Shown here in pieces: positions 12,127 through 23,495 of a DNA stretch of 64,000 nt. Under the pieces are notes generated by a model. The model searched no databases, was not told the DNA's origin, and worked only from the letters and a program-made list of their open reading frames with translations. Numbering within the stretch: position 1 is the first letter of the stretch; each line of letters begins with the position of its first letter. Position numbers and translations under genes: made by a program. The stretch is from Paracentrotus lividus (taxonomy: Eukaryota > Echinodermata > Echinoidea > Camarodonta > Echinidae): contig CALNVZ010003426.1 of NCBI GenBank assembly GCA_940671915.1, positions 11,031,404 through 11,095,403 of the forward strand, written 5' to 3'.

Positions 12127-12500
12127 TACCTCGTTTACACTGTGATTCGGGTAGCGAGTTCGACATGGCAATCGTGCTTGACAAGGCAATTTTATGCCAT
12201 GTAAACGGGATCCCTGTGATCCGCATCCCGGGTTCGACACGCCTTTTTTGCTCCACCAAAATTGTATGTTGCGGGCCGGGAGGTGGGTTCGACACGGCAA
12301 TTTTTATGTTTGTAAACAGAAAGCCGTGTCTAAGTGACAACACACATTAATGACACTCTTTACATCCGGTCGTGATCTGGGAGCCATGTTGAACTCGCCT
12401 TTTTTGTTGTGTATAAACACGATCACAGGTTCACTCTCGGCAGTGTCAAACCCTTCTTGAGGATTCGATACGAGAGCCGAGTCACAATGTAAACGCGGTA
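12127..12500. mobile_element. TA-flanked MITE, copy 1
   Basis: The termini TACCTCGTTTACACTGTGA and TCACAATGTAAACGCGGTA are inverted repeats, flanked by TA. Inner text repeats the phrase GGTTCGACACG / TTCGACATGGCAA several times. An inverted copy lies at 56812-57190. TA flanks suggest a Tc1/mariner-type target, unproven. Confidence 0.75.
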
Positions 12501-12582
12501 TATGAAGAGACAGAGACTGGGTAGATCAATTTTTAATAGCTCTACAGAATACACGGACACCATGACTACCATATTTAAAGCC

Positions 12583-12788
12583 CTGTATTTTCTTGTGGGC
12601 ATAAGTATTTTATGATTTTGGGCAAGTTGGTGGAAATTTGCGAGCGGATAATTGCCCAGATGTTTTGATTTATCCATTCCTATTTAAATAGAAACCTTAT
12701 ATTGTATAGAAGTAGAAATTTTAAAGGGGATGAAATCTTGAAATTCATGAAAATATAACACTCGCAAAATTTTGTTCAATGCAGTAAA
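12583..12788. repeat. Degenerate interspersed element
   Basis: CCCTGTATTTTCTTGTGGG, later GGAAATTTGCGAGCGGATAA and a terminal TGCAGTA. Related to the element at 1923-2220. Confidence 0.4.
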
Positions 12789-12854
12789 TATTGAGGTAGC
12801 AGATCAAGAGAAAGAAGAGAGATTAATTGAGACAGAGAAAAGCAATTGAGATTG

Positions 12855-12981
12855 ATGGGAGAGAGAGAGAGAGAGCTCTATATTGATAGATGGATAGATA
12901 GATAGGTACATCAATAGATGTATAGATAGATAGAAAGATAGATAGAAAGATCGATAGATAGATAGATAGATAGAAAGATAG

Positions 12982-13012
<31 letters not shown>

Positions 13013-13017
13013 CATTG

Positions 13018-13059
<42 letters not shown>

Positions 13060-13262
13060 CATACATACATTGTAGATAGATAGAGAGAGAGAGAGAGAGA
13101 GTTCTAGATTGATAGATGGATAGATAGATGGGTACATCTATAGATTTATAGATAGATAGCTAGAGAAATTATAGACAGATAGAGAAATTATAGATAGATA
13201 GATAGATAGATACATCTATAGATAAATTGAAAGATAGATAGAGAGAGAGAGAGAGAGACATA
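12855..13262. repeat. (GATA)n / (GA)n microsatellite
   Basis: Long imperfect GATA tetranucleotide array with interspersed GA runs. A block of about 200 bp (GAGAGAG, TCTA.ATTGATAGATGG, (GATA)n) is present twice, at about 12860 and 13085. Tyr-Leu-Ser-Ile reading frames on the minus strand are artefacts of this repeat. Confidence 0.95.
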
Positions 13263-14080
13263 CAGATGTTCAGACAGACAGTGAAAGGAAGAGAGATTGT
13301 TGACAGTGGAAGATGTGAAAAATCATAGATCTGATATACAATGTAGGCAGATATGCACTGTACAGGATACAGTTGCAATGTAGCAAGCGAGATCAATTTT
13401 CAAACATTTGAAACATTAAATGAAAGAGGATTTATTAAATGCAGATATTGATGGCAGTCCTGAATGGTGGGATTCCAATGACACATACCATAGGAGTCAT
13501 ACTGTAATTAAAACTGAATACAGCTATGTCCTTCAACTATAGGATGAGACATTATATTTGTAATATCATTAGACAATGTAGGCTCGTTTACAGTCACTTT
13601 TGTTAATTGATGTGGTGTAGCAATGCCTAGTTTTTATAACTTTTAGATATTACTATTGTAGTCAAGATTTGTAGAGGGAGACCACGGTTTAATTCCATGG
13701 GGAGACACAGTCTTCAATAACCAGTGGGGTAGGGGCTAGGGGCTTACTAAAACATTTAAATGAACAGATAAAAAATATTTTTAAAAATCCTTATCAAATG
13801 GATGAAAAACAAGAGACAACATTTTCTTCTCAGGAAAGAATATAGACATGTATTAATATGTTCATATGAAATACACAAATGTGAATTCAAGTACATGTAT
13901 CTCCCTTTAATGGCATTGTATATTTTCTCCCCTGTGACATATTGTTTGACGTATCAAAAGACAAAAAGTCAGACTCTATAAGGCTTTTATGTGAGATAAT
14001 GGTACGAAATGTAGGCACATGTTCAGTTACATTTGTATCATGTGTTATTAGTTTTCTTCTTTTTCTCTTTTTCTGCACAG
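13263..14080. other. Spacer upstream of the tetraspanin start exon
   Basis: No gene recognised. It ends in a polypyrimidine tract and TGCACAG acceptor at 14080. This is therefore probably intron, between an unidentified untranslated exon and the start exon. Confidence 0.5.
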
Positions 14081-14194
14081 TTTTGAGAACACATTTGAAG
14101 AAGACAAAGAATCATGGGTGATCTGAAGAAAAAGCTGTCATGGGGCGGAAACTTCTGCAGAGGTATCCTCTGCTTTTTCAACTTCTTCTTTTTG
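14081..14194 (+). CDS. Tetraspanin exon 1 (coding 14114-14194)
   Basis: Acceptor TGCACAG at 14080, 33 bp of 5' UTR, then ATG at 14114. It encodes 27 aa: a lysine-rich cytoplasmic start and the first half of membrane helix 1. The donor GTGAGT is at 14195. Confidence 0.9.
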
Positions 14195-17100
14195 GTGAGT
14201 TAATTTCAGAGCACTGCAGAATTTTCTAAATATCTCTGCTTTTTATGTACAGCCATAAGGGTTAAATTTTCAAAGTAAAGAATAAATATAAAAAAAAATA
14301 AAAAAATTGAAAAAGCACATTCACCATTAAGGCTTTTGCAGCAGCTACATTGAAGATATGTACAGCAGCTACATGTAGATATTCATGATGGAGATACAGT
14401 AAAAAAAACAAAAAACCCTTTTACATGTTTGTGTTTTTTGCATAAATTTGATGTTTATTTGTGACTTTGAGTTTATTTAGACCTTGGTAGCTGATTTATG
14501 TAATTATTTATTTCAAGAAATTTTGATACGTATGGCTGTCCGTAACTGAATAGTGAATTCCTGCGCAACCTGTGTTCTGTGTCCCCAAAATAAGATAGTG
14601 TTCATTCAAGGATGAATTATTTTCGGACTTTTTGGTGTGATAATAATTGGGATATGAGCTTTCTTTCTTTCTTATTCATATATGATAAACCTTTCCCCCA
14701 AGAATTATATTTTTTAAAAATTTGGTAGTGATTTAAAATATATATAGTCTTTTTTTAGGGACACACTGTGTAATCAATAAAATCTAGCTTCTTCAACAAA
14801 ACAACAGTGGTGATCATGTCATTTTCTGGAACAATTTTGCCCTTCAAAAATTGACATTATTTTTAGTGGAGCCCTTCTTGTTTCTTCATGGGTCGTTTGT
14901 TTCTCCAATCTTTACCTCAGCTTGGAGGCATTATCTTGATGGCTTTGGGTATCTGGGTTCTGGTTGACTCTGACTCCAAGCACCTTACCTCCATCTTGAC
15001 TGATAACCTCCACCACACCGCCGCTTACATCCTCCTCATCGCTGGTGTCATCGTCATGTTTGTCTCCATCTTCGGATTCTGTGGAGCCAAGATGGAGAAC
15101 AAGTGTTGTCTTGGAATGGTAGGTAGTCTCAATTCACAGACCCCGGTGTAGTAGTGTTAGGTAGTCTCACTTCACAGAACTCTGTGTAGGAATGATAGGT
15201 AGTCTCCATGTCAGACCCCCTGACTAGTAATTGTATGTAGTCTGTATTCAGACCCGGGTCTAGGAATGGTAGATAGTCTTAATTCACAGAACCCTGTGTA
15301 GGAATAATAGTTAGTCTCAATTCACAGACCCCTGTGTGGGAATGGTAGTTATTCCTAATTCACAGACCCCTGTGTAGGAATTATAGGTAGTCTACATGAG
15401 CTGACCCTTGTCTGGTAATGCTAATTACCTAGTCTGCATGCACAGTCCCCTCTCTGGGAATATTAGGAATTCTTCATATGCAGACCACAGGTTGAAAGGC
15501 CTTTAAAAAAGTGTGAGTTAAAAAAAAATATGTAGACTCCTGGTTGATTTTATAACTTTTTTATTTTGATTTCTGTTTATTGGGTATTTTCAAGTGCTAC
15601 ATGATTGATTAATCTTGCCCTGACAATTAAGGTTGAAATCTTTTGATGCTAACACAGACATGAGCAACATTAGACCAGGCTTTGGTCATTGGAGTCTTTC
15701 ACCTTATCATCACATATTCACTTCCCCGCAACTGAGGGACATGCTATGTGTGTGCATAACGATAATGTGTACATGTTGTATGTGTGTGGCGTTATTAAGC
15801 TCGCGTTCACAGAGAAATATGCACAGGCAGTCCAGTCAGTGGACTAGAGCAACATCTGATAATAAAGATCTTCAATGACTAAACTTTGAAATTGGTAGTT
15901 AAATTTTAAATCTCAACCCGTCGCATGCATACTGTGATTTTTTTATGCTGCTGAACGAATCGTTGTTAAGAATGGTTGCCTCAAATTATTTTCATTTTAA
16001 AAGGTTAAACAAAGACATCCATTAATATACCAATGTGTTATAATTTGAATGATATACAAGCATTTTAGTTATTCATGCAATAATTAGTGAAATTACTGAT
16101 CATCCAGACCGATTGAGGGATGTTCTTTATTTCTTCATTGGGCATATACGAGGGCTTAGTACACAGCGGTTAAGAATTATATTTAACATCACTTTAAATG
16201 TAGCTTTTGTATAGCAGTGTATAATGGACTCATGTATCAATAATGAGGATATCCGATATGTGCATGTAGCTGCTGCAAAACATGCAACCTTCATTTTTTA
16301 ATTTACTATATCATAATCATAAATATTGGCTTTCTATCAATTTATTTTGCAGTATGTCTTCTTCCTGGTTGTGATTTTCATTATTGAGCTGGCTGCTGGC
16401 TGTGTCGCCCTCTACTACTACGTTCAGGTCAGTGAAAACATTTTTATGCAAACCTATTTAATCTTTAATATCATGTTTATTTTTAGTGAGGGTCTGAAGG
16501 CCTATATTCTAATCATATTTTAGCTCAGCAATTGTTTGTGATACTAAGAGAAGGGTATTTGGACACCGTAGAATAGTTGGTTGCAAGCAATCAAATTTCA
16601 ATATATGACAAAGTTCTATCACAGGTTGCTTGAATTTCATCTAAATTCATAAAGATTAGATAGAAATTTGTTTGCACTGCAAGCTTTAGAGTCTTTCATT
16701 TTCAGTAATGTTAGACTCTATTTTTCAGAATATTTAAAGTGAAATTATTGTTCTGGTTATCACATTGAAATGTGGAAGACACTGTTTAAAAGCGCTTTGG
16801 ATAGGTCGATAACAATTCATCTAAGTATTATTGTGAGCTTTGAGGTTTCGGAATCGCCAAAGTGATAAGAAATAAACCAAATTCTGCTAAGACTCACTTG
16901 CAATAAACTGCATATATGGGACTATGAAAAAATTTGGCTTGTACATTTCAGCTGTTTTGGGTATATTATATTGCATAATTTTATTACTAGTAAGGCAATT
17001 GAAGAACAATCCTTTCAGTGGACCTGTTTACCATGATATTGTATTATTCTTCCTAAATAGAAATAACAGCAAGGTAAAAATCACAATAAGTTTGTTCATC

Positions 17101-20100
17101 TTTCCCATTACACTAGACTCTCTTTAAATTCATCTTGTGTTTGCTTCCCTCTGTAGGCTGATGTTGAGAATGACCTTAACAAGACGTTGAAGAATAACTA
17201 TGGATTAGACAACCCTGGAGACCCAGCTATTACATCTTCATGGGACTTCATCCAAAATTCAGTAAGTCTGTTTGTGACCTGCTGGCTCAAAACCGCCAAC
17301 AGGGGTGTGAGGGTTCCACTTCTTAGCTTATTTCAGCTTAATTAGGTTATGATATTCAGTTTATTTTCATCTTATTCTAAAATATAGACTTAATATGTAG
17401 GCCTACAAAAGTATGGCTGCCCTTTCAATTTTAGCTTTTTCTGTTTTTTATAGCTCTATCGGCTGTTTTTACTTGTCAGAGCCAATTTCATGGAATCGGG
17501 TGTCAGCGGTGGGATAATACATCAGTCACAATGCAGAACCAAATTACCATTCAGATTTGAAACAGCCATTCTGATTGGTTCATACTGAGACTTTTATGCA
17601 AGAATTCCATGCAAGAAGGATCCTGATTGGTTACTATTGATTTGCCATAGATCAGAGATCTTTAGGTTATAGGGCCATTCATGTTGTACAGAACATTTAG
17701 GGATTCCACAAGGTAGTGTCTCCTTGAATGCTAAGGGTGCTATCTCACTTCGCGGAGACGTCTCCGCGACAGAATAGAAATTTTGTCTCCGCGACGGATA
17801 AATAGTATTAGAGACTTCTCCAATTTCGGAGACGGATTTTTTTTCATAAATTGTCACCGAGACGTCTCCGAGACGTCTCTAATACTATTTATCCGTCGCG
17901 GAGACGAAATTTCTATTCTGTCGCGGAGATGTCGCCGCAAAGTGAGATAGCACCCTTACTAAGGATAATAATTACCCATGGTGGTGTTCCATCAAGCTCT
18001 GTGTAAGCTATGAACAACTTTACACACGACCGGTGATCAGTTCTCATGCTAAATGATTGCGAATGTGATTAGTATAGCATACAAGAACATGTTCCAGGCG
18101 TTCGTAAAGTCATTTTTAATTTTACGAATGACTTGGTAAAACACTGCATAGGTATAACTCCAAAGAACTATGTGCTATTATTGAATGCTTCTATTCAAAT
18201 TCAGATTCAGATTAATTGATTCAGTCAATATAAAAAACATTGAAAATTGCCTTCTAAAGTGCGTCCCAGATAAAAGTAAACCTAACTTTGAGACCCTTGT
18301 ATTAAAATTGTATTACTTACGTGTCATTATTTTTTTTATATCATATCAAAAAGTAACTCATATTCTATCCAGTGATATCAAAATCATACCTGTACTGTCA
18401 AGGATGACTGAACACTCGAGTTCTAAAAAAAATTGGTAAAAAACAAATTCTTACAAGTTTTATCAGAAGCAATCCTGGCTTTCTGATCATTCATTCTTTG
18501 TGTGAGGTCAGCCTTCCTAAATCCATTCATAAGGGAAAATGGATTTCTTGGTCTATTGAAATGCAAGGGCTGCACGCTTCTCCTCAGACTAGGAACATTT
18601 TTATTTTGACGCTTGTTTTTTAAAGCCCAAGTACTCAGCCATCCATCACAACACAGGTATAAGTTTGGTATCATTAAATAGAAAAAGAGTTGCTCTTTAT
18701 CATGAAATAAATATCAAGTTTACATAAGCTATAAAATTTTAACATGAGGCTCTCAAAGTTGGGTTTACTTTATTCTGGGACGCATTGTACTGGCAGCCAA
18801 CAAAGTGTTCACAAAAAATTAGAGTAGGCTTGCAGGGAAGGACCTGTTTTCATGCCAATTAATCGAGAAGAACGTACAATAATTTTCATTTTATTTGTCA
18901 TTTAAGTTTGATATATAGTTGTTCATTTGTTTGAAGTTAATGCTCAGGTAGTATGTTTGTGAGCACCTTGTGTGCCTTTTATAAGCATTGCGCTTTACAA
19001 ATTTAATAATAATAATAATGTATTTATATAGTGCATTTTCCATAACAATATGTTCAAATGCACTGAATTCCAAACGTAGACACTAATTGATACGAATAAA
19101 CTACATAATACTCATCTAGTTGCTGAACAGGCGTTGATGAGTATCACCATAGAAGTAGAAGTATATAGAATACTTATGATAATACATTTCATATAACAGT
19201 AATATAATGCATATTATCATTCCATCATTTAAACTAGTAAACAGAATAGGGTTATGTACAGTGTGACTATATATATATATAATTCACTTTAGTTACAAAG
19301 AGCAACTTAAAGCCAAGCTTGAGTTCTTACAGCCAAAATAATTTGAGATAAATCTGTAAGATATGTCCTCACATTGTTCCATTAACATATACATATGCCT
19401 ACACAACATTATATTCTCGTTTCAGAAGAAATGTTGAAAAAATATTGAAACAGTCCATCAAATTGAGACTTGGAGTAGACCGCTTTATCGCCACAAGTCA
19501 CGGCACAACGTACACACACAGATCCGTTCCGAACCGCGTGCACATGATATACCCGTAGACTTTCCACATGGCCATGTTAATCACGCATGTGCTTGGACAG
19601 AAATTATGCTTATTTTGCTCTTTTCTCAGCAAATACACACTTTTCTGTAAATTCCTTTGGTGTGTAGTAGTTATGTCCTATGCTTGAGATTCTGGTATGA
19701 ACAAGAATGTTTTGATTTATTTTATCATGACTACTACTCTAGATTATCTTTAAGTTACAAAGAGAGAAGGATTGTTTTGAGTTCTTGCTTGAAGACATCA
19801 AAGGACCTGCTGGTAACAAAGAAATATAAGCAATCGGTTCCAGAGTTTGGGAGCTTCGCTTAAGAATTTAGAATTATAATTGTCATTACTCTTATTTTCT
19901 GTTTGACAGTTTAAATGCTGTGCTGTAATGGGCAATGCTTCTGTAGCTGTGGATACCTATGCGGCTAGCACATGGTACATGAATCAGACAGCTGCAGATA
20001 AATTGAAAGTACCAGCGTCCTGTTGCCAAGACCAATCCTCTGAGGCTACCCTTCAGGCGTGCCAAGTAGACTCTACTCTCGCCAACTATAACACCGTCAT

Positions 20101-20364
20101 CTGGAATCAGGTAACAAACAGATAACTGTAATGTTCAAAATTATTTGCATTTGTTTATTTATCATTTTTAACTTTTTTTTTTACTTGTTTAACTGTAATT
20201 AATTAAATAATGTATTTATTTTATTTTATATTCAGTCATTTCTTTATTTTTATTGTTATTGATTATTATTATTATTGTTATTATTATTAATAAATTAATT
20301 TATTCGTTTTATATTTATTTATTTATTTAAATTTTATTATTATGTATTATCATATTTATTTATT

Positions 20365-20400
<36 letters not shown>

Positions 20401-22825
20401 TCTTTTTAATTTTTTTTTTATTGGGGGGGGGGGGAGTATTTTTAAGAGCTTTGTCATGGGCTAATTTTGGTAAGATAGAATTACATTGGCCTTTTAGGAA
20501 AGAATCAAAGTGACCTGATAGCTGAAGGGATTTAAAATTTTAAAGATCTATTATGTTTTATTATTATATTTTTAGATTTATCAAAAACTATATGCCAACT
20601 TTAAAATATATATTTGTTTGGGGGAATGAATTTTTTTGGCAGGTCAAGAAGTGATTATTAATCCATATCTTGTCGTACAAATGAGAAAAATCCTACCTCA
20701 TCTTATAGTTTCCAGGGTGGAAAAAAAAAATTAGAATGGAAGGGTGTGTTGTAACATTATTAACATTACGTTATTTTACCCCCGAACCGAAGTTAAAGGG
20801 GGTATTATACAAAAAAAAAATGTATAGGATTCAGCGTTGAGCCAGTCTGTCAGTAGGGTATAGGGTGGTCCGTTTTAAAATCTTCTGGAGTGAACTAGTT
20901 TGTAAAATTTTGACTTCTTATAATATTTGGCACAAATGTTACACTTGGGGTTGTAAAAGTGCAAGACACATTTTTGACAGTAGGGGAAAGTTTATATTAT
21001 GGTTAAAAATGGGAGAAAATTTTATTTAGTGACCCACTTCCTCAATTTTTTGACTAATTTGTATATTTGGTGATGATAAGAATGATGATAATAATAATAA
21101 TAAAAAAATAATGACAATAATAATAATAATGATAATATTATTCTGAAAGACAGAAAGTCATGCCACATACATGTACATCAATACATCAGGTAAAGTCCAG
21201 ACATAATACTAGTAATACTAATAATACATGTATATGGATGAAACATACTTGAATGAAAATTAATTTGCAGAAGTGGAGTTTTATCCTGAGTATGATTATT
21301 TTGTTTGTGTTTCAGGGCTGTACCGAAGGAGTAATCAATAAAGTTGCTCAATATGGAACGGTTCTTGGTGTAGTTGGAATCATTGTTGCAATCATTCAAG
21401 TAAGTACAAAAATATCAATACATTTCATTTAGCTGGGCTCACACCTTTATACTTGTAATCAAAGTCAACACAAAGCAATGTAACGAGCTAGAATGAGGTA
21501 AATAGGCAGACCAATGCAGCTCGGCCTTGCGTTCTAGCTCTCTTGTTTGAAACTTTTTTTGAAACATCCGCAACTGAATGCAGCAAATGTCAACAAGACT
21601 TGACCTATATTTATTGAGAGAGTGCGCTGTGAATCAAGGTGAGAATATTAAGAGCTAGAGCGAGCGGCTAGCGAGCAACAAACAAGGAGTGAACAAGTGA
21701 ATGAGGTACACATGCAATGTTGCAAACAAACATTGTACTGAATCGTACTGTTAGGAGCAAAAAGGCTCAAGTTTGAAATAAAAGGCAATCAACCAAAAGC
21801 AGTCATTTTTCAAAACACATACAAGCTACATCAAGCTCATACATGCAACAATGTGAGCTCTAGGGAATGTAATGCTGCTTTTGGTTGCGTTTGGCTGCTT
21901 TTGGCTAATGCGGCTGGAAACGCAAAGGTGTGAGCCGAGCTTTAGAAAAGCATCAGACAGCAAGATCTCTATTTGTCTCAATGTGCTATAAAAAAACTCC
22001 TTGTGGCCCTACTTGCTACATGTAGCTCCCTTAGTTGTTATTTTAAAAGTTATGTTTTCATTGGTGACACAACATTTGCCCATGAGACAATTTCTCCACG
22101 TTGTAATTTCATCTCAGAGGTAGAATATGGGTTAGGATTCCAATAGGGTTTTATGTTATGTTTTGAGTAGGGTTTAGTGTTATTAATCCATGGTTAAAGT
22201 TAGGCATTTGATGAAAGTATGGAATTTACACATGAGCAATTGTAGCTGAAGCAAATATCATGGAAATATTTCACTCCCTCTTATTGTATGGGGCTGTTAT
22301 GAGAACCTCCTTGACCTAGGAGAAGGAGGGGTTGGTGGAAATTCAGTGTTACATTGGCCTCATAAATTGCACAAAGGAAGAAACCTCTCCATTATTTTTG
22401 CTGAAAATAAGGTTTTTAAAGCAATTACTCAAATTATATTCAAAATTGCTCTTTATCAGTTTCTTAAAGGCTCCTGAAGATGAGCAAAAAAAATTCTCTG
22501 AATTTATTTATTCCAATTCTTCTGTATTTTATTAATGAATTTAAGATGTCAGACATTTCTATTGTTTTTAATTATTTATTTTGTTTTTTTTGCCCTCTGA
22601 AACTTAGCATCGTCATCTGGGTCAATTTTCAGTTCAATATTAAATGATAGTTCAAGTCTGAAAAATGAAATATTGACTAATATATATAAACCAATTTAGA
22701 AACTTCACTTTTGAAATTTGTTATGCTCACAACATGACGTTGATCAATCTCTCTCTCTCTCTCCCTGTTTCTCATTGCAGTTGATGGGTCTTGTCTGTGC
22801 ACTGTGTCTCTGCAAGCGTCTGTAA
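14114..22825 (+). CDS. Tetraspanin, complete seven-exon gene
   Basis: Joining 14114-14194, 14921-15118, 16353-16427, 17157-17261, 19910-20110, 21316-21399 and 22781-22825 gives 262 aa. Every junction is phase 0 with GT-AG introns. Seen: four hydrophobic segments (about 17-42, 63-82, 93-117, 228-258) and a short inner loop with GFCGAKMENKCCL (79-91). The large extracellular loop (about 118-226) has six cysteines: C156-C157, C191-C192 within PASCC, C204 and C222 within GC. The usual CCG motif is CCA here. Sequons are at N126, N162 and N178. The tail ends CLCKRL with juxtamembrane cysteines that could be palmitoylated. Tetraspanins organise membrane protein microdomains at the plasma membrane or endosomes; the partner here is unknown. 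The start has A at -3 and G at +4. It resembles CD9/CD82/CD151-type members, but the subfamily cannot be fixed by eye. Confidence 0.93.
14195..14920. other. Tetraspanin intron 1
   Basis: AT-rich, no repeat recognised. Acceptor TTTACCTCAG at 14920. An ATG at 14888 in the same frame lies inside the intron's pyrimidine tract and is not the start. Confidence 0.75.
14921..15118 (+). CDS. Tetraspanin exon 2
   Basis: 66 codons from the rest of helix 1 through the small outer loop and helix 2 to the cytoplasmic CC motif. The donor AATG|GTAGGT is at 15119. The exon's last bases are the start of the 38-bp tandem repeat that follows. Confidence 0.93.
15112..15492 (+). repeat. 38-bp tandem array beginning at a splice donor
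   Basis: The element TAGTCT recurs at 15124, 15162, 15200, 15238, 15274, 15312, (15350), 15388, 15430 and (15468). Spacing is 36-42 bp, mostly exactly 38. The consensus includes GGAATGGTAGGTAGTCT and TTCACAGACCCCTGTGTA. The first unit contains the exon 2 end and the functional donor. GT donors in the same setting survive at 15269 and 15345; other units have lost the GT. Confidence 0.9.
15493..16352. other. Tetraspanin intron 2, remainder
   Basis: About 15655-15850 is an interspersed repeat (AACATTAGACCAGGCTTTGG ... CAGTCAGTGGACTAG) also found at about 38270-38515. The rest is AT-rich. Acceptor TTTTGCAG at 16352. Confidence 0.6.
16353..16427 (+). CDS. Tetraspanin exon 3
   Basis: 25 codons, membrane helix 3 with the family's acidic residue (E105) in the membrane segment. 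Donor CAG|GTCAGT at 16428. Confidence 0.92.
16428..17156. other. Tetraspanin intron 3
   Basis: AT-rich; nothing recognised. Acceptor CTCTGTAG at 17156. Confidence 0.7.
17157..17261 (+). CDS. Tetraspanin exon 4
   Basis: 35 codons, first part of the large extracellular loop, with the sequon NKT. Donor GTAAGT at 17262. Confidence 0.92.
17733..17957. mobile_element. Foldback MITE in tetraspanin intron 4
   Basis: The arms at 17733-17815 and 17875-17957 (83 bp each) are over 90% complementary. They start AAGGGTGCTATCTCACTT. CpG-rich CGCGGAGACGTCTCCGCG blocks stand out from AT-rich surroundings. Confidence 0.88.
18257..18789. mobile_element. MITE with GTGCGTCCCAG termini, copy 1
   Basis: The left end GTGCGTCCCAGATAAAAGTA and right end TACTTTATTCTGGGACGCA form inverted repeats. 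Inner arms (TTTGAGAGCC-type) extend the repeat. A second copy is at 50869-51393. Confidence 0.75.
19307..19753 (-). mobile_element. TTAA-ended interspersed element, copy 2
   Basis: Reverse copy of the 5454-5963 element, with TTAA at each end. About 12 bp of similar flank (AGTTACAAAGAG) occurs just outside both ends. It lies in intron 4, upstream of exon 5. Confidence 0.8.
19910..20110 (+). CDS. Tetraspanin exon 5
   Basis: 67 codons of the large extracellular loop with CC (156-157), PASCC (188-192) and C204, plus two sequons. Donor CAG|GTAACA at 20111. Confidence 0.93.
20111..21315. other. Tetraspanin intron 5
   Basis: Very AT-rich. It holds (ATT)n/(TTTA)n from about 20160 to 20410, a G run at 20424, and a TACCCCCGAACCGAAGTTAA / AAGGGGGTATTA hairpin near 20778. 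(AATA)n lies near 21090. Acceptor GTTTCAG at 21315. Confidence 0.7.
21316..21399 (+). CDS. Tetraspanin exon 6
   Basis: 28 codons: the GC motif (C222), end of the loop and most of membrane helix 4. Donor CAA|GTAAGT at 21400. Confidence 0.92.
21400..22780. other. Tetraspanin intron 6
   Basis: Contains the 21430-21944 MITE; otherwise AT-rich. It ends in a (CT)n tract and the acceptor CTCATTGCAG at 22780. Confidence 0.7.
21430..21944. mobile_element. MITE in tetraspanin intron 6
   Basis: The left end AGCTGGGCTCACACCTTT is inverted at the right end (AAAGGTGTGAGCCGAGCTTT). Gene-like GAGCTAGAGCGAGCGGCTAG and TGGTTGCGTTTGGCTGCTTT repeats lie inside. No ORF. Confidence 0.7.
22781..22825 (+). CDS. 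Tetraspanin exon 7 (coding part)
   Basis: 14 codons and TAA: the end of helix 4 and a short cytoplasmic tail LCKRL. The exon continues as 3' UTR. Confidence 0.92.
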   Translation: MMGLVCALCLCKRL

Positions 22826-23081
22826 GGACTGACGCCCCCACGAGTTCATTCTTCAATATGGTCTTTCTACCCCTTATGGCAGTCCTAGAAAACAAACATC
22901 AAATCATATTTATCTGGAGTTCAACCTTGGGAAGCAAAAGGGCATTAGTCCATATACTTTTACACAGAGTTAATGCCCTCTTGCTCTCTACTTCCTGTAA
23001 TTTGAGATAACACCCTTTGGCTCTCAAAAGACAAATTATGAAGGCTCTTGATTGCCTGATTGAGAGGAATTGTTCCACATA

Positions 23082-23495
23082 CAGTCTGACCTCGCTTATA
23101 CAGCCATTGTTTACCACTACTCCTCTTTCAACCAGCAATTTTCACTTAAAAATGACCTAAAAGCCTCATTTTTCTCCTGTTATTAACATCATTTATGTCT
23201 CCTTACACACAGAAAAACATTACAATCACCTACCATGTAAATCCTCCCCTGATAAATTCTGATAGAAATGCCATATGTGTCCCACCACATAGAGATTATA
23301 CATTTCTCTCATATCAGGGGAGCATTTCATCAAAGGACTTGTCGGACGTTTTATCCGACAAACTGTTATAAGCTACCGAAATGCTTGCATCTGATTGGCT
23401 GAGAGCAAATTTGTCGGATAAAACTTCTGACAAGTCATATCTCTTACACGAAATGGCACCTTTCCCAACATGGCCGAATATGTGAGGTTGGACTG
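23082..23495. mobile_element. pogo/Tigger-like MITE carrying a nested hairpin MITE
   Basis: CAGTCTGACCTCGCTTATA at the left and TATGTGAGGTTGGACTG at the right are inverted, with TA on both sides. These are the features of pogo-like (Tc1/mariner superfamily) non-autonomous elements. The 140-bp hairpin MITE copy at 23315-23460 lies inside, so it inserted later. Confidence 0.7.
23315..23460. mobile_element. 140-bp hairpin MITE, copy 2 (nested)
   Basis: Matches the 9007 copy through CTTGTCGGACGTTTTATCCG and the ATTGGCTGAGAGCAAATTTG centre. Its right arm is eroded (AAACTTCTGACAAGTCATA). Confidence 0.88.

Larger units (their letters stand above)
17262..19909. other. Tetraspanin intron 4
   Basis: 2.6 kb, the largest coding intron, carrying the three elements listed at 17733, 18257 and 19307 plus an AATAATAAT microsatellite near 19000. 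Acceptor TTTGACAG at 19909. Confidence 0.75.

Noticed and set aside
12804-13396. Tyr-Leu-Ser-Ile repeat ORFs on the minus strand
   Set aside because: Translation of the GATA microsatellite.
14888-14920. In-frame ATG upstream of tetraspanin exon 2 as an alternative start
   Set aside because: It lies in the pyrimidine tract of the acceptor; exon 1 at 14114 supplies the family's N-terminus and phase.
15112-15492. CRISPR-like array (regular 38-bp spacing)
   Set aside because: Units are contiguous with no unique spacers, and the context is a eukaryotic intron.
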